This document shows, in pieces, positions 1 through 7,629 of a stretch of DNA of 33,813 nucleotides (its first letter is position 1; every line of letters starts with the position of its first letter). Made by a program: the position numbers and the translations under genes. The stretch spans positions 1-33,813 of the forward strand of contig JANMDV010000229.1 of the NCBI GenBank assembly GCA_031376485.1, in the 5' to 3' direction. Below the pieces are notes generated by a model. That model was not told the origin of the DNA and did no database searches. It saw only the letters and a list, made by a program, of their open reading frames with translations. The DNA comes from CALMEC01 sp031376485. Its GTDB lineage: Bacteria > Actinomycetota > Thermoleophilia > Miltoncostaeales > Miltoncostaeaceae.

Positions 1-2
1 TC

Positions 3-281
3 GTCGCGGTCGGAGCCGGCCCGGCCCATCGCCGGCGTCAGAATGCGTGGCAGGCCGTGCTCGTCGCGGGGCTCGGTGCGCTGCTTGCGGTCCCGGGTGG
101 CCTGATCCCTGCGGCCATCGTCCTGGACTCCGGCGATGGCAGCATGGCCACTTCGATTGCCATTAGTCCGCCGTGGGTGATCCTGCTGGCCCTCGTGGTG
201 GGTCTCCCGCTCCTCGCGGCAGGCGGGGCGGCGCTCCTGACCCGCGGGAAGATGAGCCCGCTGATCCGGCGGTCGGTGTAG
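3..281 (+). CDS. C-terminal end of FtsX-like ABC transporter permease (partial)
   Basis: The reading frame is open from the left window edge to a TAG at 279-281, so only about 92 C-terminal residues are present. It shows a short basic stretch (HRRRQNAW) followed by a hydrophobic helix with an LVAGLGALLAVPGGLIP core, a polar loop, a second helix (PPWVILLALVVGLPLLAAG), then a basic tail ending SPLIRRSV. This order (basic loop, helix, extracellular loop, helix, basic end) is typical of the last two membrane segments of FtsX/MacB-type permeases. Family assignment is by general pattern and the substrate cannot be told. An internal GTG at 57 would give a 74-residue protein, but the frame continues upstream with matching family character, so a truncated gene is more likely. 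Confidence 0.6.
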   Translation, partial: VAVGAGPAHRRRQNAWQAVLVAGLGALLAVPGGLIPAAIVLDSGDGSMATSIAISPPWVILLALVVGLPLLAAGGAALLTRGKMSPLIRRSV

Positions 282-313
282 ACGTCGGGGTTTATCCATC
301 CGCCAGGCACCGC

Positions 314-319
314 TACGGT
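314..319 (+). promoter_or_regulatory. Candidate -10 box TACGGT for the lipoprotein gene
   Basis: TACGGT lies 30 bases upstream of the preferred ATG at 350. A start of transcription near 326 would give a leader of about 24 nt carrying the GGACGGAGG ribosome-binding site. No convincing -35 hexamer is visible. This is a pattern match only. Confidence 0.3.
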
Positions 320-349
320 TGAGCTGGAATGCGGGGACGGAGGATGACG

Positions 350-1126
350 ATGGGTCGACTCATGACAAGTACGCGGAGCGTGGCCAGGCGGCGTGGGACC
401 GCGTTGATCCTGAGCACGGCGCTCGGTGCGGGTGCGCTCGCGGGCTGCGGGGGGAGCGACCCTGAGCCGGGCCCCGCCGCGCCGACCTCCTCCACAGCGG
501 CGATGTCGAAGCTCGCGGGGCTCACCGCCGACCAGGTGCTCGCCAAGACGAAGGCGGCGGCGCAATCGGCCAAGTCCGTACGGGTCATGGGTGAGATCTC
601 CCAGCAGGGGCAGTCGATTGTGATCGACCTCAAGCTGACAGGCGTCGCGCGCGGCTCGGGCACGCTCACGCTGGACGGCGGGCGCATCGACCTGGTGCGA
701 CTCGGCAACGACATCTACTTCAAGGCCGACGCCAAGACGCTCGCCAACACCGTCGCCCAGGGCAACGCGCAACTCGTCAAGCTGATCGCCGGTCGCTACA
801 TCAAGGCGTCGATCACGACCCCCGGCTTCGACAACTTCGTGGGACTGCTCGATCTGGTGGAGTTCGAGAAAGGCGTGCTGAGCCCGGACGGCAAGATCAG
901 CCGCGTGGACGGCAAGCCCGTTGACGGCGTCCCGACAGTCGGGCTCAAGGACAACGACGCCAAGGACGGCGGCGTCCTCTACGTCGCCGACCGAGGTGAG
1001 CCCTACCCGCTGCGCATCGAACCCGCATCGGGCCCGGGTGTCGTCACGATGAGCGACTGGAACGCTGACGTCACCGTCACGGCGCCGCCCGCCGACCAGG
1101 TGATCGACGCGAAAAGCTTGGAGTAG
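350..1126 (+). CDS. LppX/LprAFG-like lipoprotein
   Basis: Predicted exported lipoprotein of about 258 residues. The N-terminus has a basic region, a hydrophobic core and a lipobox LAGC followed by GGSDPEP, so the Cys should be diacylated and the protein tethered outside the membrane. The mature part begins with a Thr/Ser/Pro-rich linker, then an LTADQVLAKTKAAAQSAKSV segment and alternating beta strands (GTLTLDGGRIDLVRLGNDIYFKA in two halves). That profile resembles the LppX/LprAFG fold, which binds lipids in mycobacteria; binding here is inferred. In-frame ATGs exist at 329, 344, 350 and 362. I chose 350 because GGACGGAGG ends at 343, a normal 6-nt spacing. A hairpin follows the gene at 1133-1167. 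Confidence 0.75.
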   Translation: MGRLMTSTRSVARRRGTALILSTALGAGALAGCGGSDPEPGPAAPTSSTAAMSKLAGLTADQVLAKTKAAAQSAKSVRVMGEISQQGQSIVIDLKLTGVARGSGTLTLDGGRIDLVRLGNDIYFKADAKTLANTVAQGNAQLVKLIAGRYIKASITTPGFDNFVGLLDLVEFEKGVLSPDGKISRVDGKPVDGVPTVGLKDNDAKDGGVLYVADRGEPYPLRIEPASGPGVVTMSDWNADVTVTAPPADQVIDAKSLE

Positions 1127-1132
1127 CCGAGC

Positions 1133-1167
1133 TGCCTCGCGGTTGCGTCGGCGACCGCGGTGAGGCA
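1133..1167 (+). terminator. GC-rich hairpin after the lipoprotein gene
   Basis: TGCCTC-GCGGT pairs with ACCGC-(GGT bulge)-GAGGCA around a 10-base loop, starting 7 bases after the stop codon. No T-tract follows, so it could be an intrinsic terminator of the high-GC type or simply an RNA 3-prime stabiliser. Confidence 0.45.
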
Positions 1168-1206
1168 AGCTCAAAGAACGGTGTTCCGACCCGGAGGAGT
1201 TGGACT

Positions 1207-1677
1207 GTGGCGTTCGAAGAGCAGCTCGGCACCGACGACTGGCAGACCGTCGTCAAAGCGCCTTTTCAGGCGGCGCTGGCGATCGTCTCGGCGGACCCGG
1301 GCGGTCTGGTCGCTGCGGCGAAGGAGGGCGGCGCCCTTGCGAGCGTCATGCGCGGAGGTGACGGCACCGGGGGTTTGGTGGACGAACTGGTCGCCGACAT
1401 CACCTCCGACCGCCCGTCGATGAAGGAGATTGGCATCTCCCGTCAACCCAAAGACCAGACCCTGGACTCGGCGATCGAATCGATGACAGAGGCGGTGAGC
1501 GTCGTCGAGGCGAAGGCCCCGGACGAGGCCGCGGCGTTCAAGATATGGCTCTACAGCATCAGCGAGCGCGTCGCGAACGCGGCAAAGGAAGGCGGCATGC
1601 TCGGCATCGGCGGAGAACTCGTCAGCGCCGACGAGCAAGCCGCCCTTGCCCAGATCCGAGTCGCCCTGGGGGTCTGA
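1207..1677 (+). CDS. Unrecognised soluble helical protein
   Basis: 156 residues, starting at GTG 1207 with GGAGGAG seven to thirteen bases upstream. No signal peptide, membrane segment or catalytic motif is visible. The sequence is rich in Ala, Glu and Lys with amphipathic helix character (DDWQTVVKAPFQAALAIVSA near the N-terminus, EAAAFKIWLYSISERVANAA near residues 110-130) and Gly-rich loops (KEGGALASV, KEGGMLGIGGEL). Two copies of an A-K-E-G-G motif, near residues 38-42 and 127-131, hint at internal two-fold symmetry. Codon usage and the ribosome-binding site support a real gene. I do not recognise the family and assign no function. Confidence 0.7.
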   Translation: MAFEEQLGTDDWQTVVKAPFQAALAIVSADPGGLVAAAKEGGALASVMRGGDGTGGLVDELVADITSDRPSMKEIGISRQPKDQTLDSAIESMTEAVSVVEAKAPDEAAAFKIWLYSISERVANAAKEGGMLGIGGELVSADEQAALAQIRVALGV

Positions 1678-1871
1678 CGTGAGCGACGCCCGCCCGTCGG
1701 CGCACCACGCGCGAGCCAACATCTCTCGGCGACGCGGGACACGCCTTCCCGAAACAGGCTTCACCTCACAGATGCTCCTATATCCGGAAATGCTGATGGT
1801 CCGCCGGTCACTGCAGCCCTCCTCCTCACGCACCCGCACGAAGTCATCATGAGCGGGATGTCGGATGCCGG

Positions 1872-2282
1872 CTACCCGACCCAGCGTCCGTCGTCGACGC
1901 GTGTCAGGTCGGACACGTCGCGGCGGTAGAGGTAGGTCCACGCCACCCTGGTCCCAGTCGCAGTCTGGACTGGGCGTTCGGCGCGGTCGTAGTCGTCGGG
2001 GACTGTGACGCTCGTGGCTCCGTGGGTGACGCCTTCGAACTCGTCGAGCCACACCAGCGCGCGCCTGGGGTCGCGGAGGCGGTGGAGCTCGCCGTGGACG
2101 ACGTCAGGCGCCTCGGCGTCGACGAGCCCCGGGTACCAAGCGACGCGGTAGATGCGGCCGGTGAACGTCGCGGCGCTGACCAGCTCGGCGTCGCGCCCCA
2201 GGCGCCGTGCCATCGGGTGGTCGACCGTCGAGAGGAGCGTCCCGTAGACGAAGAGCAGGGCGTTGACCGCGCCGACGGTCAC
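1872..2282 (-). CDS. Gamma-glutamylcyclotransferase-fold (AIG2-like) protein
   Basis: 136 residues. The N-terminus carries the family hallmark LLFVYGTLL, and the later LDEFEGV segment supplies the acidic residue that acts as general acid/base in gamma-glutamylcyclotransferases. GRIYRVAWYPGLV and the Tyr-rich end (AWTYLYRR) fit the same fold. Such enzymes cleave gamma-glutamyl-amino-acid or gamma-glutamylamine bonds to release 5-oxoproline; the exact substrate cannot be told. The start is GTG at 2282, overlapping the TGA of the upstream metallophosphoesterase as GTGA. The same frame stays open upstream to 2693, but that part is antisense-like and inside the neighbouring gene. The two genes are probably translationally coupled. 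Confidence 0.75.
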   Translation of the reverse strand: MTVGAVNALLFVYGTLLSTVDHPMARRLGRDAELVSAATFTGRIYRVAWYPGLVDAEAPDVVHGELHRLRDPRRALVWLDEFEGVTHGATSVTVPDDYDRAERPVQTATGTRVAWTYLYRRDVSDLTRVDDGRWVG

Positions 2283-2950
2283 GGCAGGTCGATCACGACG
2301 GGCGCGTTGACCGGCCGGTAGTCCTCGTCGCAGTTGGACGCGTTGACCAGGATCGTGTCGGCCAATTGGCCGCGGCCGTAGCCCTCGTGGATGTGGCCGA
2401 ACACGTGGAGCCGCGGTCGGACGCGGTCGAGCGCCACGCGCAGCTCCTCGCAGCCCACGTGCTCCACCGCGACGCCGTGTTCGTCGGACCAGCCGCTCGC
2501 CGGTCGCGCCGCACCGTCCAGGAAACCAAACGGTGGGCCATGCGTGATCAAGACGTCCGTGTCGTGGGGGATCAGGTCCCACTTGTCGCGAAGCGCCTGC
2601 CCGCGCGGCAGGTTGAACGCCCAATCGTAGAACCACGGCTGCCACGGGCTGCCCCACACGTGGAGCCCCGCAACCTGCGTCCCTTCGTCGCACAGGTACG
2701 TCACATCGCGAAGGAGTTCCCGACCGCGAGCAGGCGCACGTGCAAACAGCCAGTCGTGGTTGCCGGCGATCACGATCTTGTGCGGATGGGGCAGCGCACC
2801 GAACCAGGCGGCGAACGCCTGCACCTCGGCCTCGCGCCCCCTCATCGACAGATCGCCGGCGTGGATCAGCACATCGCCCTCCGGAACGGCGAGCGAATCG
2901 TGGAATCCATGGGTGTCGGAAAGGCAGACGACGCGGGGCACGGTCGCCAT
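2279..2950 (-). CDS. Calcineurin-like metallophosphoesterase (MPPED/239FB type)
   Basis: 223 residues with the complete dinuclear-metal signature: D12-x-H14 (LSDTHG), D33 (HAGDL), N64-H65-D66 (AGNHD), an ITHGPP block and the C-terminal FGHIHEGYG. THGPPFGFLD and the overall size match the MPPED1/MPPED2 (brain 239FB) branch, which hydrolyses phosphodiesters such as cyclic nucleotides in tested members. Physiological substrate is unknown. No signal peptide, so cytosolic. ATG at 2950 is preceded by CCGAGG with somewhat long spacing. It is the first gene of a two-gene unit with the cyclotransferase-like gene and is divergent from the FAD monooxygenase. Confidence 0.85.
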   Translation of the reverse strand: MATVPRVVCLSDTHGFHDSLAVPEGDVLIHAGDLSMRGREAEVQAFAAWFGALPHPHKIVIAGNHDWLFARAPARGRELLRDVTYLCDEGTQVAGLHVWGSPWQPWFYDWAFNLPRGQALRDKWDLIPHDTDVLITHGPPFGFLDGAARPASGWSDEHGVAVEHVGCEELRVALDRVRPRLHVFGHIHEGYGRGQLADTILVNASNCDEDYRPVNAPVVIDLP

Positions 2951-2991
2951 CGTGGCAGACCTCGGTCAGGCCGGACTGCGGTGCGTTTGTC

Positions 2992-2997
2992 TAACCT
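2992..2997 (+). promoter_or_regulatory. -10 box TAACCT, leaderless arrangement
   Basis: TAACCT is followed by six bases (TGACGC) and then ATG 3004. The expected transcription start falls at the A of the ATG, and there is no ribosome-binding site. See the leaderless-promoter finding. Confidence 0.5.
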
Positions 2998-3003
2998 TGA
3001 CGC

Positions 3004-4032
3004 ATGATGAGAGTCGCAATCGCAGGTGGCGGGATGGTGGGGCTGATGTTGGCGCGGTTGCTTCGGCTGCGCGGATTCGAGCCTTTGGTGTTCGAGCGCA
3101 TGGCCGAAGGGGCGTTCATTCCCCGCGGCTACATGCTGGGCTACCAGGGGTACCCGCCCTTCGAGGAACTCGGTGTGCTGCACCAAATCCGCGCCTCCGG
3201 TTGGGACATCGCCCCGCGCCCGGACGGGAGCGCCGTCGCGATCGCGGTCAACGTAGGTGAGGTCTTGCACCTGCTCGCCCGTGACCTGCCGGTCGAGTAC
3301 GAGCACTCCGTCGTCGACCTGATCCGGGGCGACGACGATCGCGTCGTCGGCGTGGTGGTCGAAGGGCCCGAGGGGCGTCGTGAGGTCGCAGCCGACCTGG
3401 TGGTCGCGTGTGACGGCATGAACTCTCCCGTGCGCGGCATGGCCGGGCTCGATGCCAAGATCGACCCGATCCCGGATGGCACCATCCAGTGGATGGCCCC
3501 GACCCTCAACACGACATCGTTTGCGATGCGGTACTTCAGCGACGGGGGTCACATCGGGATGCTTGCTTGGCCCGAGGGGACCGCCGGCTGGCGCACCATC
3601 GACAAGGTCGGTCGCGAGGCCGCGGTGGCTCCGGGCGTCGACGCGATCAAGAAGATGTTCCTCGAGCTCCTTCCCGAGTGCGAGGAGGGCATCCAGGGCC
3701 TCGAATCACTGGACCAGGTCCGCTACGGCGAGCCGCAACTCCTCAACACTCCCAGGTGGTGGATCCCGGGGTTGATCCTGATCGGCGACTCTGCCCATTT
3801 CTTCGGTCCCGAGACCGGGGCGAGTTCGGGTATCGGCCTGGGTGATGCGCAGGCGCTGGCTGAGGCGGTCCACCAAAACCGCGACGACCCGGACGCCGCC
3901 TGTCAGAGCTTCGAGCTGTGGCGCGCTCCGGCGGTGCGACCGCTTGAGGCGATGGACCCGAGCCGCCAGCGGATAATGACCCACGGGCAGGTCCAGCCGA
4001 AACCCGAGGAGCGTTGGCCTCCGGCGGCGTAG
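3004..4032 (+). CDS. FAD-dependent monooxygenase (PHBH fold)
   Basis: 342 residues. It opens with an FAD-binding Rossmann motif (AIAGGGMVGLMLARLL, ending in an acidic LVFER), has the mid-protein DLVVACDGMNSPVR block typical of the DG motif, and the second FAD motif LIGDSAHFFGPETGASSG followed by IGLGDAQALAEA. These place it with p-hydroxybenzoate-hydroxylase-type class A flavin monooxygenases, which use NAD(P)H and O2. It is somewhat shorter than the usual 380-400 residues. GASSGIGLGDA rather than G-Q-G-x-N suggests a divergent subgroup. Substrate unknown. A second ATG lies at 3007; the -10 at 2992 favours leaderless initiation at 3004. A fragment of repeat family A begins 29 bases after the stop. 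Confidence 0.85.
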   Translation: MMRVAIAGGGMVGLMLARLLRLRGFEPLVFERMAEGAFIPRGYMLGYQGYPPFEELGVLHQIRASGWDIAPRPDGSAVAIAVNVGEVLHLLARDLPVEYEHSVVDLIRGDDDRVVGVVVEGPEGRREVAADLVVACDGMNSPVRGMAGLDAKIDPIPDGTIQWMAPTLNTTSFAMRYFSDGGHIGMLAWPEGTAGWRTIDKVGREAAVAPGVDAIKKMFLELLPECEEGIQGLESLDQVRYGEPQLLNTPRWWIPGLILIGDSAHFFGPETGASSGIGLGDAQALAEAVHQNRDDPDAACQSFELWRAPAVRPLEAMDPSRQRIMTHGQVQPKPEERWPPAA

Positions 4033-4061
4033 GGAATCAGGGCTCGAGTCCTGCGTCGAGA

Positions 4062-4142
4062 CGGCGAGCGAAACGGCCCGGAGCGGGGCTCGCCCCCGGC
4101 GGCTGGAAGTACGATAAGCAGGACGGCTATGTCCGAAGCAAA
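4062..4142 (-). repeat. Repeat family A, copy A1 (accessory-module fragment)
   Basis: From GGCGAGCGAAA at 4063 to AAGCAAA at 4142, this is a near-perfect inverted copy of 22514-22592 inside copy A5. Both share a GC-rich central hairpin (GGGGCTCGCCCCC). Only a handful of differences occur, clustered around 4109-4118. A1 lacks the outer palindromic arms seen in the other copies. An ATG inside it (4129) is in frame with the downstream dioxygenase gene but is probably not the start. Confidence 0.8.
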
Positions 4143-4211
4143 CCCGAGTGTCCAAGTGACCATCGCGCGCCACGCGGGGTGCAGGCCTGGCACCCGTGGC
4201 GTACCCCGCGG

Positions 4212-4217
4212 TATCCT
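4212..4217 (+). promoter_or_regulatory. -10 box TATCCT, leaderless arrangement
   Basis: TATCCT is followed by seven bases (TCGTCGA) and GTG 4225, with no ribosome-binding site. It supports the short form of the dioxygenase-like protein and lies outside repeat A1. Confidence 0.5.
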
Positions 4218-4224
4218 TCGTCGA

Positions 4225-4875
4225 GTGTCCGCGGGCAGCGCCAAACATCCAGCTCTCCTTGGCGCCCCGGCATTTCGCGCCGGCGCCGGGCTTGAACCTC
4301 AACAGTGGTTCGACGTGATCGCCCCACCCCAATCCGTGGTGTCCGCGGTGGCGGAGCTCGTACCCACCCACGCCCGAGACCTGGATCTGGAAGAGCTCGG
4401 TGCGCTGGCAGATGGCGTCGCGCGCCTGCGACAGTTGTGGGAGCGACTGGCGGTCGCCGACCAGACGCGTCGCCGGTACCGGCTGATGTACGAGGATCAC
4501 CGGCTCGACGTATGGGCGCTGTCCTGGATGCGCGGTCAGGGAACCGGTTTCCACGACCACGATCTGTCCCGTGTCGGCATCGCCGTCGGTCAGGGGATGA
4601 TGGTCGAGCGGCAGATGCTCCTGCCGACCGGGGCGACGCGCCTTGAGCTGCGTCCCGGCGACGTCCGGCGCGGACCCGCCGGATACATCCATTCCGCGGC
4701 GTGGGGCGAGGGCAGCCCGGCCGTGTCGATCCACTGCTACTCACCACCCCTGCTTCGGGTCGGCCAGTACACGGTCGACGACCACGGCATCCTGCGCCGC
4801 CGCTCCGTACACGGCCGGCAGGAACTGATGGACCACACCGTGGGCGCCGCCGATGCGTCGCGCGCCGACGGTTGA
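4225..4875 (+). CDS. Cysteine-dioxygenase-like cupin protein
   Basis: 216 residues. The cupin metal site is visible as GTGFHDHD (His110 and His112) with a third histidine near residue 156 in GYIHSAAW, then PAVSIHCYSPPLLRVGQY, which closely follows the C-terminal block of actinobacterial cysteine dioxygenases. These non-haem iron enzymes oxidise thiols such as cysteine to sulfinates; thiol identity here is unproven. The frame is open from ATG 4129, but those 32 extra codons lie partly inside a repeat fragment (4062-4142) and lack family similarity. GTG 4225 with TATCCT upstream is preferred. The universal stress gene follows after 118 bases. Confidence 0.75.
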   Translation: MSAGSAKHPALLGAPAFRAGAGLEPQQWFDVIAPPQSVVSAVAELVPTHARDLDLEELGALADGVARLRQLWERLAVADQTRRRYRLMYEDHRLDVWALSWMRGQGTGFHDHDLSRVGIAVGQGMMVERQMLLPTGATRLELRPGDVRRGPAGYIHSAAWGEGSPAVSIHCYSPPLLRVGQYTVDDHGILRRRSVHGRQELMDHTVGAADASRADG

Positions 4876-4993
4876 CCGGTCTGCGCTCCCAGCCGTCGCC
4901 ATCGCCGAGGTCCCGGCTGCAATCAGGCAAGATTGAGCGATACAGGACGGGTCAGCCGAACGTCGGCTGCAATCCCCAGTCCATCGTCTTGAG

Positions 4994-5446
4994 ATGGGAG
5001 CGAACGTGAGCGACAGCCCTTATCGACACATCGCCGTCTGCATCGATCGATCTGATGCGTCCTCGGCCACACTTATCGAAGCGCGCGCCCTTCGGGCCGC
5101 GGTCGGCCCGGGTCGGCTCAGCATCGTCCACGTTGCGCCCTGGCCCCTGCTCTACACCGGCGAGGCCGGCGCGTGGGCGCCTGACCCCGCGGATATCGAG
5201 TCTGCTGCCCGCGAATGGCTCGAAACCATCGCAGCCGACGTGCCGGAAGGCGAAGGCGTACTCCTCGACGGGTACCCGCCGGCGGCGGTGTGCGAGTGGG
5301 CCGCAGACCATGAGGTCGATCTGATCGCTGCCGCGTCGCACCGCGGGCTCGTCGAACGCGTCCTTCTTGGCAGCTTCGCCGGGTATCTGGTGCGGCATGC
5401 CCCGTGCTCGGTGCTGCTGACGCGCCTCCGGGACGGGTCGGCGTAA
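4994..5446 (+). CDS. Universal stress protein (UspA family)
   Basis: 150 residues, single Usp domain: RHIAVCIDRSDASSATLIEA (first strand and helix), SIVHVAPWP, then DLIAAASHRGLVERVLLGSF and AGYLVRHAPCSVLLTRL. The HRG..ERVLLGSFAGY segment corresponds to the ATP-binding loop of ATP-binding Usps (G-2x-G-9x-G[S/T]), here incomplete, so nucleotide binding is uncertain. Two starts compete. ATG 4994 lies six bases after CATCGT, a weak leaderless -10. GTG 5006 has GGGAGCG just upstream and gives the more typical N-terminus MSDSPYRHIAV. I list the longer form; the shorter one is equally possible. Cytosolic; role under stress inferred from the family. Confidence 0.85.
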   Translation: MGANVSDSPYRHIAVCIDRSDASSATLIEARALRAAVGPGRLSIVHVAPWPLLYTGEAGAWAPDPADIESAAREWLETIAADVPEGEGVLLDGYPPAAVCEWAADHEVDLIAAASHRGLVERVLLGSFAGYLVRHAPCSVLLTRLRDGSA

Positions 5447-5492
5447 CCCCGACCACGATCGCTGCGAACGACTCACTTTGCACGTGATCCGG

Positions 5493-5498
5493 TACGAT
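5493..5498 (+). promoter_or_regulatory. Possible -10 box TACGAT for the cold-shock gene
   Basis: TACGAT lies 108 bases before GTG 5601, which would leave a leader of roughly 95-100 nt. Long structured leaders are common in cold-shock genes. The TTGCAC at 5478-5483 is too close to serve as its -35, so the call is weak. Confidence 0.2.
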
Positions 5499-5600
5499 CA
5501 CCGGGCCGCGACGGCGGCTCCGATTGTGGTGTGTCGGGAGGATGAGGTCGCTGCATCGACCCGCTCCCCTGGTCTGTGTCGCTCCGAAAGAGGTGGTGAG

Positions 5601-5804
5601 GTGCCTGAAGGCGTTGTGAAATGGTTCTCGGCGGAGAAGGGGTTCGGGTTCATCACCCCTGACGATGGCGGTCGAGACCTCTTCGTCCACCATTCGCAGA
5701 TCCAGATGAACGGGTATCGCAGCCTCGATCAGGGTCAGAAGGTTACGTTTGAATCCCAAGACGGCGACCGCGGTCCGCAAGCAGTCGAGGTCACGCTCGT
5801 CTAG
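5601..5804 (+). CDS. Cold-shock protein (CspA family)
   Basis: 67 residues, the usual CSD length. It has VKWFSAEKGFGFITPDD containing RNP1 (KGFGFI) and DLFVHHSQI (RNP2, with HHS in place of the common HYS/HFS). These aromatic residues bind single-stranded nucleic acid; such proteins act as RNA chaperones. The start is GTG 5601, with AAAGAGG about eight bases upstream. The frame is open further upstream to 5478 but that extension has no CSD character. The next gene, a lipoprotein, appears to start inside this one at TTG 5749, overlapping by 56 bases. Confidence 0.9.
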   Translation: MPEGVVKWFSAEKGFGFITPDDGGRDLFVHHSQIQMNGYRSLDQGQKVTFESQDGDRGPQAVEVTLV

Positions 5805-6237
5805 CCGACGGCTCTGTCCGGCGCTTCTCGTCGCGCTCGGCGCTGCCGCGTGGGCGACGGGATGTGGCGGCGGCGACGACGTGCCAAAACCGGTTGCGGT
5901 CGCAACGGTCTGTGCGGCCGATGACGGCGACCGGGTCGAGCTTCGTGGCTTTCTTCGTCTGCCGGAGCGCATCAGCCTGACGGATCGTGCCGCGATCGAC
6001 ATCTTCTCCCGCCGCGGAGGTGCCGGCGTCCGAGCCTCCGTCGAGTTCACCCTGGGCACGGGGCCCGATCAACTCGAGCGACCGGAGGCGGGGTTCACCC
6101 CGACGAGCCTTAGGGTGCGTGGATCCGATGGCACCGTCGCGACGCTCAACGACCAGGTCGTCGTTGCCGCAGACGTCGTGCGTAAAGGTGCCGACTGTGT
6201 CTTGCGCAACCCGGCCGTCGCCGTCGTGCCGAACTGA
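5749..6237 (+). CDS. Small predicted lipoprotein of unknown function
   Basis: 162 residues. A strongly basic N-terminus (RKQSRSRSSSRR) is followed by a hydrophobic core PALLVALGAAAWATG and lipobox Cys with GGGDD after it, a convincing lipoprotein signal. The mature domain is predicted beta-rich (VELRGFLRLPERISL, GVRASVEFTLGTG, VATLNDQVVVAADVV) and ends in CVLRNPAVAVVPN; C52 and C105-like cysteines could pair. The only usable in-frame start upstream of the signal is TTG 5749, inside the cold-shock gene, with AGAAGG six bases before it. Translational coupling to the cold-shock gene is therefore likely. No family recognised. Confidence 0.65.
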   Translation: MNPKTATAVRKQSRSRSSSRRLCPALLVALGAAAWATGCGGGDDVPKPVAVATVCAADDGDRVELRGFLRLPERISLTDRAAIDIFSRRGGAGVRASVEFTLGTGPDQLERPEAGFTPTSLRVRGSDGTVATLNDQVVVAADVVRKGADCVLRNPAVAVVPN

Positions 6238-6253
6238 TCGAGCCTCACGGGGC

Positions 6254-6421
6254 TTAAGGGACCACGCAGAAACGTCTGCACCGTTTGGCGGCTGCAAATC
6301 GTCGCCATGCGGCGTCGCCGCGATCGCCGTTACCACCAGTAGCAACGAGGCTCGGCGACACGGCCGTGCCTTTGAGTTTTCGCTCGCCATCCGGCACAGC
6401 AGTTACTTGTGCGCGGACCCC
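6254..6421 (+). repeat. Repeat family A, copy A2
   Basis: About 168 bases filling the gap between two convergent genes. The left end TTAAGGGACCACGCAGAAAC nearly matches the inverted right end of copy A3 (15459-15487). The interior, from ACCGTTTGGCGGCTGCAAA near 6280 to TTTGAGTTTT near 6380, matches copy A5 (22414-22514) over about 100 bases with few differences. It has an internal hairpin (GGCGTCGCCG against CGGCGACACGGCC) and imperfect terminal inverted repeats (GGGACC.CGCA against GGGGTCCGCGCA). It lacks the 68-base module found in A5. Confidence 0.85.
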
Positions 6422-6455
6422 AACGACCACGATATCTCGGTCCTTGAGGCAAGCC

Positions 6456-7535
6456 CTACGTGCGTGTGGCTTCCAACGTCCGGCCAAGGCGGGGAAGACG
6501 GATGAGCGCCCACACGCCGGGGATCGTCGGGAGCCAGAAGCCCACGAAGCGGTAGGCGACGACTCCGGCCAGCGCGTCCTCCAAGGGGACGCCCAGTAGG
6601 TTCAACGCAAACGTCATGGCGGCGTCAATGCCTCCGACACCGCCTGTCGGCAGCGGCAGGATGTTCGCCACGTATCCCGTCGCGTACGCCAACACGACCA
6701 CGCCCAGGTCGGCGTGTACGTCGAATGCCCTCAGGCCGATGGCAAGGCACGCGATGTCCGTCACCCAATACCCGGCGGCGCCGACGAGGATTGCGACGTG
6801 CCGTCCGGGTGCTGCCACAATCACGCGCGTCCTGCCGAGGGCGACGACCGCGGTCGCGAAGCCCTTGCGGACCGTCGTGCTCAAGCGGCCGGCGTCCGGA
6901 TCGGCGCGCGAACTGTGCGACAGGCGGGCAATGCGGCGCGGAGACGAGACGAACGTCGCCGCGATCATGCAGCCGCCGATGATGATGAGCCACGGAAGTG
7001 CCAGGGCCGCGGGTGCGTCTCCCCGCGCCCACAGGACCGCGGCCGTCGTCATGCCGATGCTGCCGAATATCACGTAGAGCACCGTGTTGAGGGTCAACAC
7101 CCGCGCGACGGATTCTCGGACGCCGATGCCGGCGCGCCGCAGCCCCCAGTAGTTGACGGCAAGCCCGCCCGCCCCCGCTGCCGCGAGCAGACGGGTGGCG
7201 CCGAGTCCCGCAAGGACGATCTGGCCGGTCGGCACCAGTGGCAGCGGCCTGCCGTGTCCGCGGACGGTGATCGTCCGAAACGCCAGTATGTACGAGAGGA
7301 TCGACATGATCTGGACTGCGACCCCGGCAATCAGCCAGCCGGCGTGGGCCTCGCGGAGCCGATCGACGAACTTTGCGAACCCCGACGCCTTGCCCAAGAG
7401 CAGCACGACGCCGGTGGCCAGCAGTGCGCCCACCACGAGGGACAACGTAAGCCGCCGCCGATCGGAGATGAAGCGCGAGAGACCATCTGAACCGTCGTCC
7501 GTTTCGGATGCTGGTCGCTGAACGTCGTCTGTCAT
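6456..7535 (-). CDS. AglD/MprF-type (UPF0104, LPG_synthase_TM) integral membrane protein
   Basis: 359 residues with roughly eight hydrophobic segments, beginning LTLSLVVGALLATGVVLLLG after a polar N-terminus. The hallmark near the end, ILPLPTGGVGGIDAAM followed by YRFVGFWLPTIPGV, is the conserved block of the lysylphosphatidylglycerol synthase transmembrane family. Members include the flippase part of MprF and AglD-type glycosyl-lipid proteins, so a role in lipid or lipid-linked sugar translocation is plausible but unproven. No cytosolic synthase domain is attached. Start ATG 7535; no clear ribosome-binding site or -10 is seen. The stop TAG is followed directly by GGGC. It converges on the lipoprotein gene across repeat A2. 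Confidence 0.8.
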   Translation of the reverse strand: MTDDVQRPASETDDGSDGLSRFISDRRRLTLSLVVGALLATGVVLLLGKASGFAKFVDRLREAHAGWLIAGVAVQIMSILSYILAFRTITVRGHGRPLPLVPTGQIVLAGLGATRLLAAAGAGGLAVNYWGLRRAGIGVRESVARVLTLNTVLYVIFGSIGMTTAAVLWARGDAPAALALPWLIIIGGCMIAATFVSSPRRIARLSHSSRADPDAGRLSTTVRKGFATAVVALGRTRVIVAAPGRHVAILVGAAGYWVTDIACLAIGLRAFDVHADLGVVVLAYATGYVANILPLPTGGVGGIDAAMTFALNLLGVPLEDALAGVVAYRFVGFWLPTIPGVWALIRLPRLGRTLEATRT

Positions 7536-7629
7536 CGCGAAGCGGCCCCGAAGGAGGAGGTGCGGTCAGCAGGCGGCATCGCGGTGCATCTTCGCATCCG
7601 GTCGTGATGGCGCCGCCGAGCCCCCGTGG

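Noticed and set aside
38..1174. Long minus-strand frame opposite the FtsX end and lipoprotein genes
   Set aside because: Composition is Arg/Asp/Val-rich antisense type with no domain; both plus-strand genes have clear family features and signals.
4129..4224. N-terminal extension of the dioxygenase-like protein from ATG 4129
   Set aside because: The first codons lie inside a repeat fragment, the residues lack cupin-family similarity, and a -10 box sits between it and the preferred GTG.
6254..6390. Conserved small peptide starting MASENSKARPCRR encoded on the minus strand of A2 and similar in A5
   Set aside because: The shared peptide follows from repeat identity. Other copies shift frame or lack it, so it is not under coding selection.
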